Source: Sphingobacterium gobiense
GTDB taxonomy: Bacteria > Bacteroidota > Bacteroidia > Sphingobacteriales > Sphingobacteriaceae
Direction of reading: 5' to 3'
NCBI RefSeq assembly: GCF_002980575.1
Contig: NZ_PVBS01000002.1
Coordinates: 558,001-622,000 of the forward strand
DNA length: 64,000 bases
Part shown: positions 18,654-29,523 of the stretch, in pieces
Numbering within the stretch: the first letter of the stretch is position 1
How the letters are laid out: every line of letters starts with the position of its first letter
Notes under the pieces: model-generated
What the model saw: the letters and a program-made list of their open reading frames with translations, nothing else
What the model was told of the DNA's origin: nothing
The model's database searches: none
Translations under genes and position numbers: made by a program

Positions 18654-18698
18654 GTTACAAAGTTACGAGATAGACTGCTATTCCCGTAACCTTGTAAC
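18654..18698. promoter_or_regulatory. Inverted repeat of GTTAC boxes between ilvC and leuC
   Basis: Arm GTTACAAAGTTACG (18654-18667) is mirrored by CGTAACCTTGTAAC (18685-18698), 13 of 14 positions, with a 17-base spacer. Each arm is itself two GTTAC boxes three bases apart. On the minus (transcribed) strand the hairpin is followed by an A-run, not a T-run, so it is not a simple terminator. It may be an operator, an RNA-processing site or an internal-promoter control element at the junction of the ilv and leu halves of the operon. Confidence 0.45.
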
Positions 18699-18720
18699 CC
18701 TTTGTCTCCTTAACGCTCTC

Positions 18721-20202
18721 TTAAATCGTTTTGATAGCCTTCATCGCTGTCATCGCTTTACGTAATCTAACGCCCACGGTTTCTACAGGATGGTTGCGTA
18801 AGATTTCGTTCACTTGTACAAGCTGGACGTTGTCTACGGAGCCGTCTTTTCCTTCGTTGAAGTTTTTGCCAACTAAATCGGTATCTACTTTTTTCATGAA
18901 ATCTGCCAACAATGGTTTACATGCTTGATCGAATAAGTAACACCCATATTCAGCCGTGTCTGAAATGACCCGATTCATTTCGAATAATTTTTTACGAGCA
19001 ATTGTGTTTGCAATCAAAGGTGTTTCATGCAATGACTCGTAATAAGCCGATTCCGGTTTAATACCTGCTTCCACCATCGTTTCAAATGCTAATTCGACGC
19101 CTGCTCTTACGAAAGCAACCATTAACAAATAATTATCAAAATATTCCTGTTCGCTGATTTTTACATCGCCGGCAGGTGTTTTTTCAAAAGCCGTTTCACC
19201 GGTTTCTGCTCTCCATTTTAATAGATTGGCGTCTCCGTTCGTCCAATCTTCCATCATCGTTTTGCTAAATTCGCCAGACATGATATCGTCTTGGTGTTTT
19301 TGGAATAGCGGACGCATGATGTCTTTCAGCTCTTCAGATACTTGAAAAGCTTTGATTTTTGCTTGGTTGGACAAACGGTCCATCATACCGCTCACACCTC
19401 CATGTTTTAAAGCTTCTGTGATAACTTCCACGCCATATTGTACTAATTTGGAAGCGTAACCTGGCTCGATACCTTTTTCTACCATTTTATCAAAGGATAA
19501 GATTGAGCCGGTTTGTAATAAACCACAAAGGATAGTTTGCTCGCCCATCAAGTCGGATTTAACTTCGGCTACAAACGAAGACTTTAATACACCTGCACGG
19601 TGCCCACCTGTGCCTACACAATATGCTTTCGCGTAAGGCCATCCTTTACCTTCCGGATCATTTTCTGGGTGTACCGCAATTAGCGTAGGAACACCAAAAC
19701 CTCTCAAATATTCGGCACGCACTTCAGAACCTGGACATTTAGGGGCTACCATGATAACCGTAATGTCTTTACGTATCTGCATACCCTCTTCTACGATATT
19801 AAAACCGTGTGAGTAGGATAGCGTAGCTCCTTGTTTCATCAATGGTTGAACAGCATTGATGACCGATGTATGTTGTTTATCAGGTGTTAGGTTGATCACT
19901 AAATCTGCTGTTGGAATCAATTCTTCATACGTTCCTACATTGAAGTTGTTGTCCGTGGCATTTTTCCAAGAATCTCTTTTTTGTTCAATAGCTTCTTTAC
20001 GTAATGCATAAGAAACGTCCAATCCGCTATCTCTAAGGTTTAAGCCTTGGTTCAAGCCTTGAGCACCACACCCTACGATTACGATTTTTTTACCTTTTAA
20101 AGCGTTGACGCCATCTGAAAATTCATTTGAATTCATAAATTCAGCATGTCCCAATTGGTTTAATTGCTCTCTTAGAGGTAATGTGTTAAAATAATTTGCC
20201 AT
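18721..20202 (-). CDS. ilvC: Ketol-acid reductoisomerase, class II (long form)
   Basis: NADPH-dependent reductoisomerase making 2,3-dihydroxyisovalerate and 2,3-dihydroxy-3-methylvalerate. The 493-residue protein has the Rossmann signature [21 protein letters not shown] at about 40-60 and LTPDKQH. Its duplicated C-terminal knotted helical domain accounts for the length: class I enzymes are about 330 residues, whereas class II, as in E. coli, are about 490. Metal-ligand segments [14 protein letters not shown] and [20 protein letters not shown] are visible. It lies 37 bases after the dinB-like gene in the operon. Confidence 0.96.
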   Translation of the reverse strand: MANYFNTLPLREQLNQLGHAEFMNSNEFSDGVNALKGKKIVIVGCGAQGLNQGLNLRDSGLDVSYALRKEAIEQKRDSWKNATDNNFNVGTYEELIPTADLVINLTPDKQHTSVINAVQPLMKQGATLSYSHGFNIVEEGMQIRKDITVIMVAPKCPGSEVRAEYLRGFGVPTLIAVHPENDPEGKGWPYAKAYCVGTGGHRAGVLKSSFVAEVKSDLMGEQTILCGLLQTGSILSFDKMVEKGIEPGYASKLVQYGVEVITEALKHGGVSGMMDRLSNQAKIKAFQVSEELKDIMRPLFQKHQDDIMSGEFSKTMMEDWTNGDANLLKWRAETGETAFEKTPAGDVKISEQEYFDNYLLMVAFVRAGVELAFETMVEAGIKPESAYYESLHETPLIANTIARKKLFEMNRVISDTAEYGCYLFDQACKPLLADFMKKVDTDLVGKNFNEGKDGSVDNVQLVQVNEILRNHPVETVGVRLRKAMTAMKAIKTI

Positions 20203-20239
20203 TGTTTCTGTTATTATAATACGTTTGTTTTTGATTGAT

Positions 20240-20707
20240 TTATTTTTTAATTGCTCTCCGTTGCGCTATGGCATAACCTAAATGTAGGTTATCATGCCCC
20301 GAAGTGGTGATCAGTACATCCGCGAAGTTGTGCAACGTTGCTCCATAAGTTGCTGTATCGTATGGTTGGATATTTTGGAATACCCCTTTTTTATAGTCCT
20401 CGTCGATTTTTTCTATCGTAGAAAGCGCGAGATTTTTAAGTTCCGCTACTTCTTCCTCCGAAACAAAATAGGTGGGTTTTGAGCCTTTTTTATAGGCTTC
20501 CAGATATTTGACGGAGGACGTATCGGAGGTAATACCTGTCCGTACATAACACAAGGTTTGTGTACTCACAACGATATGTCCAAAGTTCCAGATGATGTTA
20601 TTATTAAAGCCCGTTGGAATTTGGTTGATTTGTTCTAAAGAAAGTCCTTCTAGTAATTGGATAAAAGCCTTCCTCGTGTCTAGGATAAATTTGAATGTTT
20701 CTGTCAT
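20240..20707 (-). CDS. DinB-family four-helix protein
   Basis: A 155-residue protein of the DinB/YfiT-like metalloenzyme superfamily, starting [15 protein letters not shown]. Members are four-helix bundles with a three-histidine metal site; the candidates here are His in NFGHIV and the pair in [11 protein letters not shown]. Some relatives act in bacillithiol or other small-thiol chemistry, but no function can be assigned. The start at 20707 was chosen because the longer frame (from 20791) adds a lysine- and cysteine-rich stretch unlike the family and would overlap ilvH by 77 bases. With this start the gap to ilvH is 7 bases. It is an unexpected passenger between ilvH and ilvC. Confidence 0.85.
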   Translation of the reverse strand: MTETFKFILDTRKAFIQLLEGLSLEQINQIPTGFNNNIIWNFGHIVVSTQTLCYVRTGITSDTSSVKYLEAYKKGSKPTYFVSEEEVAELKNLALSTIEKIDEDYKKGVFQNIQPYDTATYGATLHNFADVLITTSGHDNLHLGYAIAQRRAIKK

Positions 20708-20714
20708 CTTCTTT

Positions 20715-21305
20715 CTACATAGTAAACACTCTCTCCTGCTGATCAAGATATTCATTTTCCACGATCTCTGGAGAAGGTTCTTCGCGTTCAAACTGTTTTA
20801 TTTTTGTATGGAAGCCAGCACTGTCTTTGATAATCGCTATACGCGCACCACGTACAAATTCGATAAGTCCATATTCACCCAAGGCGGCTGTCAGACGGTC
20901 GATTTCTTCGCGGTGGCCTGCTGTTTCAAATACGGTATAATCATGCCGGATGACCACGGCAGAGGCGCCGTACTCTCGGAGCAAACGTTCCACAGACGCC
21001 TTTTCGGCAATGATTTCTGTAGGGACTTTGTAAAGCGCTTGCTCTTGCCAGATTAATTCTTCATCCGTATTGTAATAGGCCTTTAAAACTTCCACCTGTT
21101 TTTCGATCTGTCGACACAGCTTGCGGACCACATCTTCACTCTCGTTAATTAAAATCGTGAATCGATGGATACCTTCTACCTCTGATGGTGAGGTGTTTAA
21201 GCTTTCTACGTTGATTTTTCTTCTGGAAAAGATGCCAGAGATACGTCCTATCATACCGATAGAATTCTCTGTGTATAACGTGATCGTATATTCTTGTTTT
21301 TCCAT
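20715..21305 (-). CDS. ilvH: Acetolactate synthase small (regulatory) subunit
   Basis: Regulatory subunit of acetohydroxyacid synthase; it raises catalytic activity and confers valine sensitivity. The 196-residue protein starts with an ACT domain (YTITLYTENSIGMIGRISGIFSRRKINVESLN) containing the valine-site glycine region. The C-terminal half has the EIIAEKASVERLL and the GLIEFVRGARIAI segments of the second domain. Length is close to the long IlvH form. It lies 11 bases downstream of ilvB and 7 bases before the dinB-like gene. The tail (about 25 residues, glutamate-rich) is longer than in many homologues. Confidence 0.93.
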   Translation of the reverse strand: MEKQEYTITLYTENSIGMIGRISGIFSRRKINVESLNTSPSEVEGIHRFTILINESEDVVRKLCRQIEKQVEVLKAYYNTDEELIWQEQALYKVPTEIIAEKASVERLLREYGASAVVIRHDYTVFETAGHREEIDRLTAALGEYGLIEFVRGARIAIIKDSAGFHTKIKQFEREEPSPEIVENEYLDQQERVFTM

Positions 21306-21316
21306 TTTCTTTGTTT

Positions 21317-23059
21317 TTACTTTAAACGTATTTCCGATACCGATGCACCTTGTGGAACCATCGGAAAAACGTTGTTTTCCTTGCCAACCATAATCTCCAA
21401 TAAATATGACCCGTCGTGGTCCAGCATAGTCTTTAATGCTGAACGTAGATCTTTACGTTCGGAGATCTTATTTCCTTCGATATGATATCCTTTGGCCACA
21501 GTTACAAAATCTGGACTCGTTATGTCGACAAATGAATAGCGTTTATCGTTAAATAACTGCTGCCATTGGCGTACCATACCTAGAAACTCGTTGTTGAGGA
21601 TGAGAATTTTGACTTTTGCGCCGAATTGCATGATCGTTCCTAGCTCTTGGATGGTCATCTGGATTCCGCCATCGCCAATGATCGCTACGACATCACGCTC
21701 GGGGGCTCCATACCATGCGCCGATAGCCGCAGGTAATCCAAAACCCATTGTGCCCAATCCTCCAGAAGTAACGTTCGACTTCGATTTATTGAATTTTGCA
21801 TAGCGGCAAGTAACCATTTGATGCTGTCCTACATCTGTGACGATAACGGCGTCACCGCCGGTTAGTTCGTTTAAAACCTTGATCACTTCTCCCATCGTCA
21901 TAACATCTGATGTTGGGTTCAATTCATCCTGGATGACTTCTTTAACTTCCTTTTTTTCTAATTCCCGGAATTCCGCTACCCACGCGCTGTGGTCATGCCG
22001 TTGGATTAGTTGTGTGAGCATAGGAAGGGTCTCCTTACAATCACCCCATACCGGCACGGTGGTTACCACATTTTTGTCAATTTCAGCCGGGTCAATATCC
22101 AAATGGACGATTTTTGCCTGTTTGGCATATTTGTCCAATCGACCGGTTACGCGGTCGTCAAAGCGCATCCCTATGGCGATCAATACATCACATTCATTGG
22201 TCATGACATTAGGGGCATAATTCCCGTGCATACCTAACATGCCGACATGTAATGGGTGGTCCGTTTCCAACGCACTCAATCCCATTACGGTCGTCGCTGC
22301 CGGAAAACCTCCCTTTTCGATGAAGTCTTTGAGATCTTGTTCTGCCTTACCCAAAATGATACCTTGTCCGAATAATACGAAAGGTTTTTTTGCGCTGTTT
22401 ATAAGCTCAGCTGCTTTTTCCACATATTCTTTGCGCACAATAGGGGAGGGGCGGTAGCTGCGAACATGATCACATTTTTCATACCCCTTATAATCAAATA
22501 ATTGTATTTGCGCATTTTTCGTAATATCAATTAAAACAGGACCGGGGCGTCCGGTTTTTGCTATATAGAAAGCTTTTGCCAGCACACTTGGGATCTCTGT
22601 CGCGTCGGTAACCTGATAGTTCCATTTAGTGACGGGTGTGGTGATATTGATAACATCTGTTTCCTGGAAGGCATCTGTTCCCAATAAGGAAGCAAAGACT
22701 TGCCCCGTAACACATACAATAGGATTACTGTCGATCATGGCGTCAGCTAGACCGGTAACTAAATTAGTTGCTCCCGGGCCACTGGTCGCAAAAGCGACGC
22801 CAACACGGCCGGAGGTGCGGGCATATCCCTGAGCAGCATGAATTCCTCCCTGTTCATGGCGGACCAAGATATGCTTTAGTCTGTCATTATAATCGTATAA
22901 TGCATCGTATATGGGCATAATCGCCCCCCCCGGATAACCAAATAGGGTATCTACCCCCTCTTGAATCAAAGCTTCCAATACCGCTTGCGACCCACTGATT
23001 TGGGTGATGGGAGCTTTGGGTTCTTGTGGCTTAGCTAATGTTTTTTCTAGTGTACTCAT
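21317..23059 (-). CDS. ilvB: Acetolactate synthase large (catalytic) subunit
   Basis: ThDP-dependent enzyme making acetolactate from pyruvate and acetohydroxybutanoate from pyruvate plus 2-oxobutanoate. The 580-residue protein has the catalytic glutamate region LFGYPGGAIMPIYDAL and HEQGGIHAAQGYARTSG, and the FAD-binding central domain with HLDIDPAEIDKN. The ThDP/Mg motif runs from GDGGIQMTIQELGTI to LNNEFLG. All are intact and length is typical. It is 24 bases after ilvD and 11 before ilvH. Confidence 0.96.
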   Translation of the reverse strand: MSTLEKTLAKPQEPKAPITQISGSQAVLEALIQEGVDTLFGYPGGAIMPIYDALYDYNDRLKHILVRHEQGGIHAAQGYARTSGRVGVAFATSGPGATNLVTGLADAMIDSNPIVCVTGQVFASLLGTDAFQETDVINITTPVTKWNYQVTDATEIPSVLAKAFYIAKTGRPGPVLIDITKNAQIQLFDYKGYEKCDHVRSYRPSPIVRKEYVEKAAELINSAKKPFVLFGQGIILGKAEQDLKDFIEKGGFPAATTVMGLSALETDHPLHVGMLGMHGNYAPNVMTNECDVLIAIGMRFDDRVTGRLDKYAKQAKIVHLDIDPAEIDKNVVTTVPVWGDCKETLPMLTQLIQRHDHSAWVAEFRELEKKEVKEVIQDELNPTSDVMTMGEVIKVLNELTGGDAVIVTDVGQHQMVTCRYAKFNKSKSNVTSGGLGTMGFGLPAAIGAWYGAPERDVVAIIGDGGIQMTIQELGTIMQFGAKVKILILNNEFLGMVRQWQQLFNDKRYSFVDITSPDFVTVAKGYHIEGNKISERKDLRSALKTMLDHDGSYLLEIMVGKENNVFPMVPQGASVSEIRLK

Positions 23060-23083
23060 TTTTTTAATATTGAGATTTTAGAA

Positions 23084-24784
23084 TTACAAATCCGTTACGC
23101 AGCCTTGTGAAGCGTTGGCAACGGTCTTCGCATACTTATATAATACACCCTTGTTTACTTTTAAGGCCGGTTGTTTCCAGTTTACTCTGCGAGCAGCAAT
23201 CTCGTCATCCGACAAGTTTACATTAATGGTGTTGTTTATCGCATCAATTTCGATGATGTCATCGTCCTGGACGAGACCAATAAGTCCGCCTTCGTATGCT
23301 TCAGGAGTAATGTGACCGACGACGAAACCATGGGTACCCCCAGAAAAACGGCCGTCCGTAATCAAAGCAACGGATTTCCCGAGACCTGCCCCAATAATCA
23401 AAGAGGTTGGTTTCAGCATTTCCGGCATGCCGGGTGCACCTTTCGGGCCTTCGTTTTTGATGACAATAACATCGCCTGGTTTAACACGGCCCGAAGCGAC
23501 GCCTTTTGCCAAATCCTGTTCTCCATCAAACACGCGGGCAGTACCGGTAAATTTTTCCCCTTCTTTACCAGAAATTTTCGCAACCGAACCTTGTTCAGCT
23601 AAGTTTCCGTAAAGAATTTGTAAGTGTCCTGTTTTCTTGATAGGATTATCCAACGGCTGAATAATCGACTGATCGTATTGCATGATCGATTTGATATCCG
23701 CAAGATTTTCTGCTACTGTTTTTCCGGTAACGGTTAAACAGTCTCCGTGCAATAGACCTTCATCCAAGAGGTACTTCATGACGGCAGGTGTGCCGCCGTA
23801 TTGTTGTAGATCCTGCATCAAGAATTTGCCTGATGGTTTGAAATCTGCTAACACAGGTGTTTCATCCGACATCCGTTGGAAATCATCTGGTGTGATATCA
23901 ACACCCACTGCTTTCCCGATAGCGATAAAATGCAAGACCGCATTTGTCGACCCACCCATAACAACAATCACACGCATCGCATTTTCGAACGCTTTGCGCG
24001 TCATGATGTCAGTGGGTTTGATGTCTCTTTCCAAAAGCGTGTGCATGTATTTTCCGACGGCTAAACACTCCTTCTTTTTCTCCTCCGATATGGCAGGGTT
24101 AGAAGAGGAATACGGTAAGCTCATGCCCAAAGCCTCAATAGCAGAGGCCATCGTGTTAGCGGTGTACATCCCGCCACAAGCACCTGCGCCAGGGCAAGTA
24201 TGACGGATAACACCATCATAGTCCTCATCCGAAATGGTGCCCGCTATTTTTTTGCCTAAGGCTTCAAAAGCGGATACAATATTTAATTCTTCACCTTTAT
24301 AATGGCCTGGAGCTATCGTGCCCCCGTATACCATAATAGCAGGACGGTTCAATCTACCCATCGCCATAATGGCGCCCGGCATGTTTTTATCACAACCAGG
24401 AATTGCTACCACACCATCATAATATTGACCGCCACAAATTGTTTCTATACTGTCTGCAATGACATCACGTGATACCAACGAATAGCGCATTCCTTCTGTA
24501 CCGTTGCTCATGCCATCGCTTACACCGATTGTTCCAAAAGTAAGTCCGACTAAATCACTACTCCATACACCTTGTTTTACCAATTGGGCCAAATCATTCA
24601 AGTGCATGTTGCAGGTATTTCCATCGTACCCCATGCTGGCTATACCCACTTGCGCTTTATCCATATCGGCATCCGTAAGCCCGATGCCGTATAACATAGC
24701 TTTTGCTGCAGGTTGTGTTTCATCTTGCGTAAAGATGCGACTGTACTTGTTCATGACATTTTTGTCGTCAGATGATGACTTCAT
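23084..24784 (-). CDS. ilvD: Dihydroxy-acid dehydratase
   Basis: Iron-sulfur dehydratase converting dihydroxy acids to the 2-oxo precursors of valine and isoleucine. The 566-residue protein shows the cluster and metal motifs [26 protein letters not shown] and [17 protein letters not shown], and the C-terminal [17 protein letters not shown]. Two starts are possible: ATG at 24784, which overlaps the end of ilvE by 17 bases, or ATG at 24754 ([11 protein letters not shown]), which gives a length closer to homologues and a 13-base gap. The second is slightly preferred on homology; neither has a clear ribosome site. Confidence 0.95.
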   Translation of the reverse strand: MKSSSDDKNVMNKYSRIFTQDETQPAAKAMLYGIGLTDADMDKAQVGIASMGYDGNTCNMHLNDLAQLVKQGVWSSDLVGLTFGTIGVSDGMSNGTEGMRYSLVSRDVIADSIETICGGQYYDGVVAIPGCDKNMPGAIMAMGRLNRPAIMVYGGTIAPGHYKGEELNIVSAFEALGKKIAGTISDEDYDGVIRHTCPGAGACGGMYTANTMASAIEALGMSLPYSSSNPAISEEKKKECLAVGKYMHTLLERDIKPTDIMTRKAFENAMRVIVVMGGSTNAVLHFIAIGKAVGVDITPDDFQRMSDETPVLADFKPSGKFLMQDLQQYGGTPAVMKYLLDEGLLHGDCLTVTGKTVAENLADIKSIMQYDQSIIQPLDNPIKKTGHLQILYGNLAEQGSVAKISGKEGEKFTGTARVFDGEQDLAKGVASGRVKPGDVIVIKNEGPKGAPGMPEMLKPTSLIIGAGLGKSVALITDGRFSGGTHGFVVGHITPEAYEGGLIGLVQDDDIIEIDAINNTINVNLSDDEIAARRVNWKQPALKVNKGVLYKYAKTVANASQGCVTDL

Positions 24785-25658
24785 AATTCTCTTCTTCTAA
24801 AACTAATTTTTTATATTTCCTTTGTATGGAAGCACCTATGGTATGCTCCCAGTCTTCTCTATACGTAATGCCGTCCACTTCCTTGATACCGATAATCTCA
24901 GCTGCGGTGCCACACAAAAAAGCACTGTTTGCTTCGTGGACATCTTGAACGGTCAATTTTTTTTCCACCACTTCAATGTTTAAGTTCTTGCACAACTCCA
25001 TGACGGTCTGCCGGGTAATGCCCGGGAAGACATGATCCAATGGTGGTGTGTATAGCTTAAAATCTTTTTCGATAAAAAGATTTTCACTGGAGGCTTGCGC
25101 AATATATCCATCTTGGCCCAACATGAGTGCTTCATCAAATCCTTGTTTGATAGCATCACTTGAAGCGAGGATAGCATTGATGTACTGCCCCGACACCTTT
25201 GCCTCTATCCGAAAAGACTTTGGATTGGGGCGTTGAATCTTAGAAGTGCACACGCGGAGAAGGTTTTGCCCTAGATACGGTCCCCATTCCCACGCAGCAA
25301 TCATGATATGTGCATCTTTTGCCGAAGTAAGGTGCATGTTTGAACCAGAAAACACAAGTGGACGGATATAAGCAGACCGCAGATTATTGACCTCTAATAA
25401 AGCGTACGATTTTTCTATCAATACCGAAGCGTTCCAATGATAAGGAAGATCGATGGCATCACATGATCGCTGTAAACGTGCGAAATGTTCTTCTGCTTTA
25501 AAAATTCTTGTGCCATGATGTGTGCTGTATGCTCTCAATCCTTCGAAAGCGCCGTACCCATAATGCAACGATTGACCGAATAAATCTATTCCAGCATCTG
25601 TGGCCTTTACAAAATTTCCGTCCAAATAAATGTAAGTGTCTTGATTATAATATTGCAT
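24768..25658 (-). CDS. ilvE: Branched-chain amino acid aminotransferase
   Basis: PLP transaminase (fold type IV) performing the last step of valine, leucine and isoleucine synthesis. Motifs are [18 protein letters not shown], the lysine in [20 protein letters not shown] (PLP Schiff base) and [20 protein letters not shown]. The start was set at 25658 ([14 protein letters not shown]) because a strong ribosome site AGGGGAGG lies 7 bases upstream at 25666-25673. The longer frame from 25688 would place this site inside the coding sequence and add a non-conserved 10-residue stretch. First gene of the ilv-leu operon; its promoter must lie in 25659-25979. Confidence 0.95.
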   Translation of the reverse strand: MQYYNQDTYIYLDGNFVKATDAGIDLFGQSLHYGYGAFEGLRAYSTHHGTRIFKAEEHFARLQRSCDAIDLPYHWNASVLIEKSYALLEVNNLRSAYIRPLVFSGSNMHLTSAKDAHIMIAAWEWGPYLGQNLLRVCTSKIQRPNPKSFRIEAKVSGQYINAILASSDAIKQGFDEALMLGQDGYIAQASSENLFIEKDFKLYTPPLDHVFPGITRQTVMELCKNLNIEVVEKKLTVQDVHEANSAFLCGTAAEIIGIKEVDGITYREDWEHTIGASIQRKYKKLVLEEENYEVII

Positions 25659-25665
25659 GCTAGAG

Positions 25666-25673
25666 CCTCCCCT
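25666..25673 (-). promoter_or_regulatory. Strong Shine-Dalgarno AGGGGAGG deciding the ilvE start
   Basis: Seven bases separate this purine-rich site from the ATG at 25658. Such sites are rare in this phylum, so its presence here is good evidence for the shorter ilvE start. Confidence 0.75.
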
Positions 25674-25740
25674 TTTCGCTATGGTCAAGTTAGCGCTATT
25701 AAAAATTCTTTACAATAGGAAAGCAAAGTATTTTTAAAAA

Positions 25741-25813
25741 GTTTAATATTTTGATTTTAATATTTATGTAGAATATTGTTTTTAAATACGCGATTTTTAT
25801 GGTTTAATATTTT
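25741..25813. repeat. Direct repeats GTTTAATATTTT in the ilv-leu leader
   Basis: Identical 12-base units at 25741-25752 and 25802-25813, with the related TTTTAATATTT at about 25756-25766. They lie between the candidate promoter and ilvE and could be regulator-binding sites; in such AT-rich DNA chance is also possible. Confidence 0.3.
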
Positions 25814-25851
25814 TTCGATGGTAGACTAGAATTAAAATTGGTATAGCTGTT

Positions 25852-25882
25852 CAAAATAGCTTCTTTATCAAAAAAGTGCAAA
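25852..25882 (-). promoter_or_regulatory. Weak candidate Bacteroidota promoter for the ilv-leu operon
   Basis: On the minus strand TTTG (25879-25882) is followed after 23 bases by a second TTTG (25852-25855), the same spacing as in the TTTG-N19-TAnnTTTG consensus. The -7 element reads CTATTTTG instead of TAnnTTTG, so two bases differ. It implies a long leader of about 185 bases. Confidence 0.3.
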
Positions 25883-25918
25883 ATTCTTCTTAAAATGGAC
25901 AAAAGTCGGAGGAAAGTT

Positions 25919-25953
25919 AAAAAAAGTAGCCCGCGGTTTAAACCGTGGGCTAC
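25919..25953 (-). terminator. Rho-independent terminator of the atpD-atpC operon
   Basis: A nearly perfect 14-base-pair hairpin (GTAGCCCGCGGTTT / AAACCGTGGGCTAC, 25926-25953) is followed on the minus strand by seven T residues (25919-25925). It lies 27 bases beyond the atpC stop. The strength and T-tract make this a clear intrinsic terminator. Confidence 0.9.
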
Positions 25954-25979
25954 AAAATTAAAATGTATTTTTTTAACTA

Positions 25980-26228
25980 TTATTCTTCCACGATTCCTTC
26001 TGCTAAGACAGTAATATTATTGTCTTTTGCTTCTACAACACCACCTTGAATGACGAAAACAGTTTGGCCTTGCGCCTCCCGAATAATAACTTTTCCGTCT
26101 TCCAGCGTAGACACAATAGGAGCGTGGTCCTGCAAAATTTGAAAAGAACCGGCACTGCCAGGTACTGTTACCGCTGTAGCGTTGCCCTCGTATGCTAATT
26201 TATCTGGAGTAATAATTGTTAATTTCAT
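25980..26228 (-). CDS. atpC: ATP synthase epsilon subunit, short form
   Basis: Central-stalk subunit of F1. The 82-residue protein is only the N-terminal beta-sandwich domain (KLTIITPDKLAYEGNATAV, PGSAGSFQILQDHAPIVSTL); the C-terminal two-helix domain that inhibits ATP hydrolysis in E. coli (139 residues) is absent. This truncated type is common in Bacteroidota. It lies 34 bases after atpD. Confidence 0.93.
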   Translation of the reverse strand: MKLTIITPDKLAYEGNATAVTVPGSAGSFQILQDHAPIVSTLEDGKVIIREAQGQTVFVIQGGVVEAKDNNITVLAEGIVEE

Positions 26229-26262
26229 GTTTGTAGTATATACACTTGCTTCTATAACGTGT

Positions 26263-27783
<1,521 letters not shown>

Positions 27784-27834
27784 TTATTAATCAATTTACA
27801 GCAGATGATTTTTATACATCCACATTTTGGATGG

Positions 27835-27865
27835 CAAAAATAAGCTATATCTTATTAAAAGCAAA
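27835..27865 (-). promoter_or_regulatory. Consensus Bacteroidota promoter of atpD-atpC
   Basis: Minus strand reads TTTG (27862-27865), exactly 19 bases, then TATTTTTG (27835-27842). This is a perfect match to the TTTG-N19-TAnnTTTG consensus of the Bacteroidota primary sigma factor. Transcription should start a few bases further on, leaving a leader of about 60 bases. Confidence 0.85.
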
Positions 27866-27933
27866 ACGCTTATTGATAATATTTTATTTTTCTTTTTTTA
27901 CCCCCAAAAAAGAAACAAAAAAAATCGTCACTT

Positions 27934-27993
27934 AAAAATTTTGAAAGGATAGGGTAATACTAAGCATGAGTTTCTACAGATTTCAAAATTTTT
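27934..27993 (-). terminator. Possible terminator of the phosphoesterase operon
   Basis: Perfect 13-base arms with a 34-base loop; on the minus strand an eight-T run follows about 10 bases later. The stem is almost all A-T and the loop is long, so this is a weak candidate. Confidence 0.3.
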
Positions 27994-28083
27994 GATGCGA
28001 GCTATAGAGTTAAGGAGAGATAGTGCAATGTTGTATAGTTCAATAGCCTTGATAATCTTGTATCGTTCAATTGTATTGAGCGG

Positions 28084-29493
28084 TTAAACGAGTTTAATAT
28101 CTTCCGTGTACTCATTGCCAAACCGATCGGTGACCATAATCTTCACTATTTTAGCATCGGTTTGGGTGTAAAATAGATGGTCGGTACGCCCGGGTTCAAC
28201 CCAGCCTCGGCGTTCTTTTGGTAGCTCTTTACCTTTATATAGGGCAACAGCCAGTTCATCAAAACCTTTCGTTTGTTCTAATTCGCCTTTGTCCACGCCA
28301 TCAGCAAACCAGGTCACTTTCCAAGCAGGATCGTAATTCCATACATTGACCATCACGCGGTTCATGCCGCCGTTAAGTTTTTGGACGCTGCTACGGAACT
28401 GATAGCTGCGGTCTTTACCGATGGATTTATAAAACCAGCTTACTGATGTGCCGTTTATCTCGAAAACACCATAACCACGGGGTGTACCATCTGTGCAAAT
28501 AGGGCCTGTCCACCAGGCACCACATAATGTGGCATGGGTGTGTTCGTAGATGTGCCCGCTAACATGGTTGGCGTTCCTGTGGGTATGGCCGGAAAGAACA
28601 TGGATCTGCTGAAAACCCTCGAGAAGCGTGTACAGCTCATCTCGGTTTTTTATACTATTGTAGATAGGGATATGCACACTAATAATCAACACGCGGTCTT
28701 TGGGGACGTGCTGCAGATCTTTTTCCAGCCAAGAGAGCTGTTTGGCACTGATATGACCGTCGTATTGCTTGATGCTGGTGTAGCGAATAGTATCCAATAC
28801 AACATAATGTGCCTTTCCCCGGTTAAAGGAATAATAGGAAGGACCAAAATGCTCCTTGAATAAGGCTGAGTCATCGGGTTCATCGGCTGTTACTTCCTGT
28901 TTATCGTGGTTTCCAATTGTCTGAAAGAAAGGAATACCTACCTTGCCTATCGTTTCTTTGTAATCTTGCCACAACTTTGGTTTATCCCAAATGGAATCCC
29001 CCAAACTGATACCGTGAAATTTTTCCTGAGGCATGGACGTGAGGAATTGTGCTATGTCCGGAAGTGATTCTTCCCTAAATTGCCGGGCGTCTTCCTTATC
29101 CCGTATCTGGGGATCGCCTAAAGCAAGGAAATAGTGGTGATTATCGTTATACGCTGTCTTTTCTAGTTCGAAATCGTAGTATCCAGTTTCGGGTAAGCGG
29201 TAGATTGCAGCAAAACCGTTTGCATTCTTTACGTTATAACCCGATGGATTCGAAAGGAAAATATGTTTAGCGCTGTTGTGCAGCTGTAAGGTATATCTTC
29301 CCCTTCTGTCGCTTACTGCCACATTGTATCCATCGGATACGACGACATTGGCGATATTTCTTCGGTGGGCTCTTATGCGTCCTTTGATTAATTTGCCCTG
29401 ATCTTGCGGTAGTATGACAGCAAAAGCTTTACCCGAAAGGTAGAGCCCGCCGATGAGGAGTCCGGATGATTTTAAGAAGTGTCTTCTGTTCAT
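28084..29493 (-). CDS. Tat-exported calcineurin-like phosphoesterase
   Basis: A 469-residue metallophosphoesterase. It begins with a twin-arginine signal (NRRHFLKSSG followed by a hydrophobic stretch), so it is probably folded and metal-loaded before export. An N-terminal beta-sandwich domain (about 33-115, NVVVSDGYNVAVSD) precedes the catalytic core: GDPQI (Asp127; the usual D-x-H is D-x-Q), LGDSIWD, GNHD, VHIPIY and SGHTH. A C-terminal beta domain (about 300-469) follows. The three-part build resembles the MetallophosN-Metallophos-MetallophosC proteins of Bacteroidota. Substrate unknown. It lies 30 bases after a related lipoprotein enzyme and at the end of a SusC/SusD operon. Confidence 0.88.
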   Translation of the reverse strand: MNRRHFLKSSGLLIGGLYLSGKAFAVILPQDQGKLIKGRIRAHRRNIANVVVSDGYNVAVSDRRGRYTLQLHNSAKHIFLSNPSGYNVKNANGFAAIYRLPETGYYDFELEKTAYNDNHHYFLALGDPQIRDKEDARQFREESLPDIAQFLTSMPQEKFHGISLGDSIWDKPKLWQDYKETIGKVGIPFFQTIGNHDKQEVTADEPDDSALFKEHFGPSYYSFNRGKAHYVVLDTIRYTSIKQYDGHISAKQLSWLEKDLQHVPKDRVLIISVHIPIYNSIKNRDELYTLLEGFQQIHVLSGHTHRNANHVSGHIYEHTHATLCGAWWTGPICTDGTPRGYGVFEINGTSVSWFYKSIGKDRSYQFRSSVQKLNGGMNRVMVNVWNYDPAWKVTWFADGVDKGELEQTKGFDELAVALYKGKELPKERRGWVEPGRTDHLFYTQTDAKIVKIMVTDRFGNEYTEDIKLV

Positions 29494-29523
29494 TTTAACA
29501 ATCGCTTTAATGTAAGAAAAATT

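Larger units (their letters stand above)
25659..25979. other. Leader/promoter region of the ilv-leu operon and end of the atp operon
   Basis: AT-rich, no gene. It holds the ilvE ribosome site, two copies of GTTTAATATTTT (25741-25752 and 25802-25813) with a near-copy TTTTAATATTT between them, a weak promoter candidate at 25852-25882 and the atpC terminator at 25919-25953. No leader peptide rich in Leu/Ile/Val and no T-box or other riboswitch fold was recognised. Confidence 0.55.

Noticed and set aside
20708..20791. N-terminal extension of the DinB-family protein
   Set aside because: The added residues are not like the family, and they would overlap ilvH by 77 bases; MTETFKFIL is the natural start.
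20592..21056. 154-codon plus-strand frame opposite ilvH and dinB
   Set aside because: Overlaps two real genes on the other strand and has no family resemblance.
25659..25688. Longer ilvE start
   Set aside because: The strong ribosome site AGGGGAGG falls inside this extension and points to the ATG at 25658.
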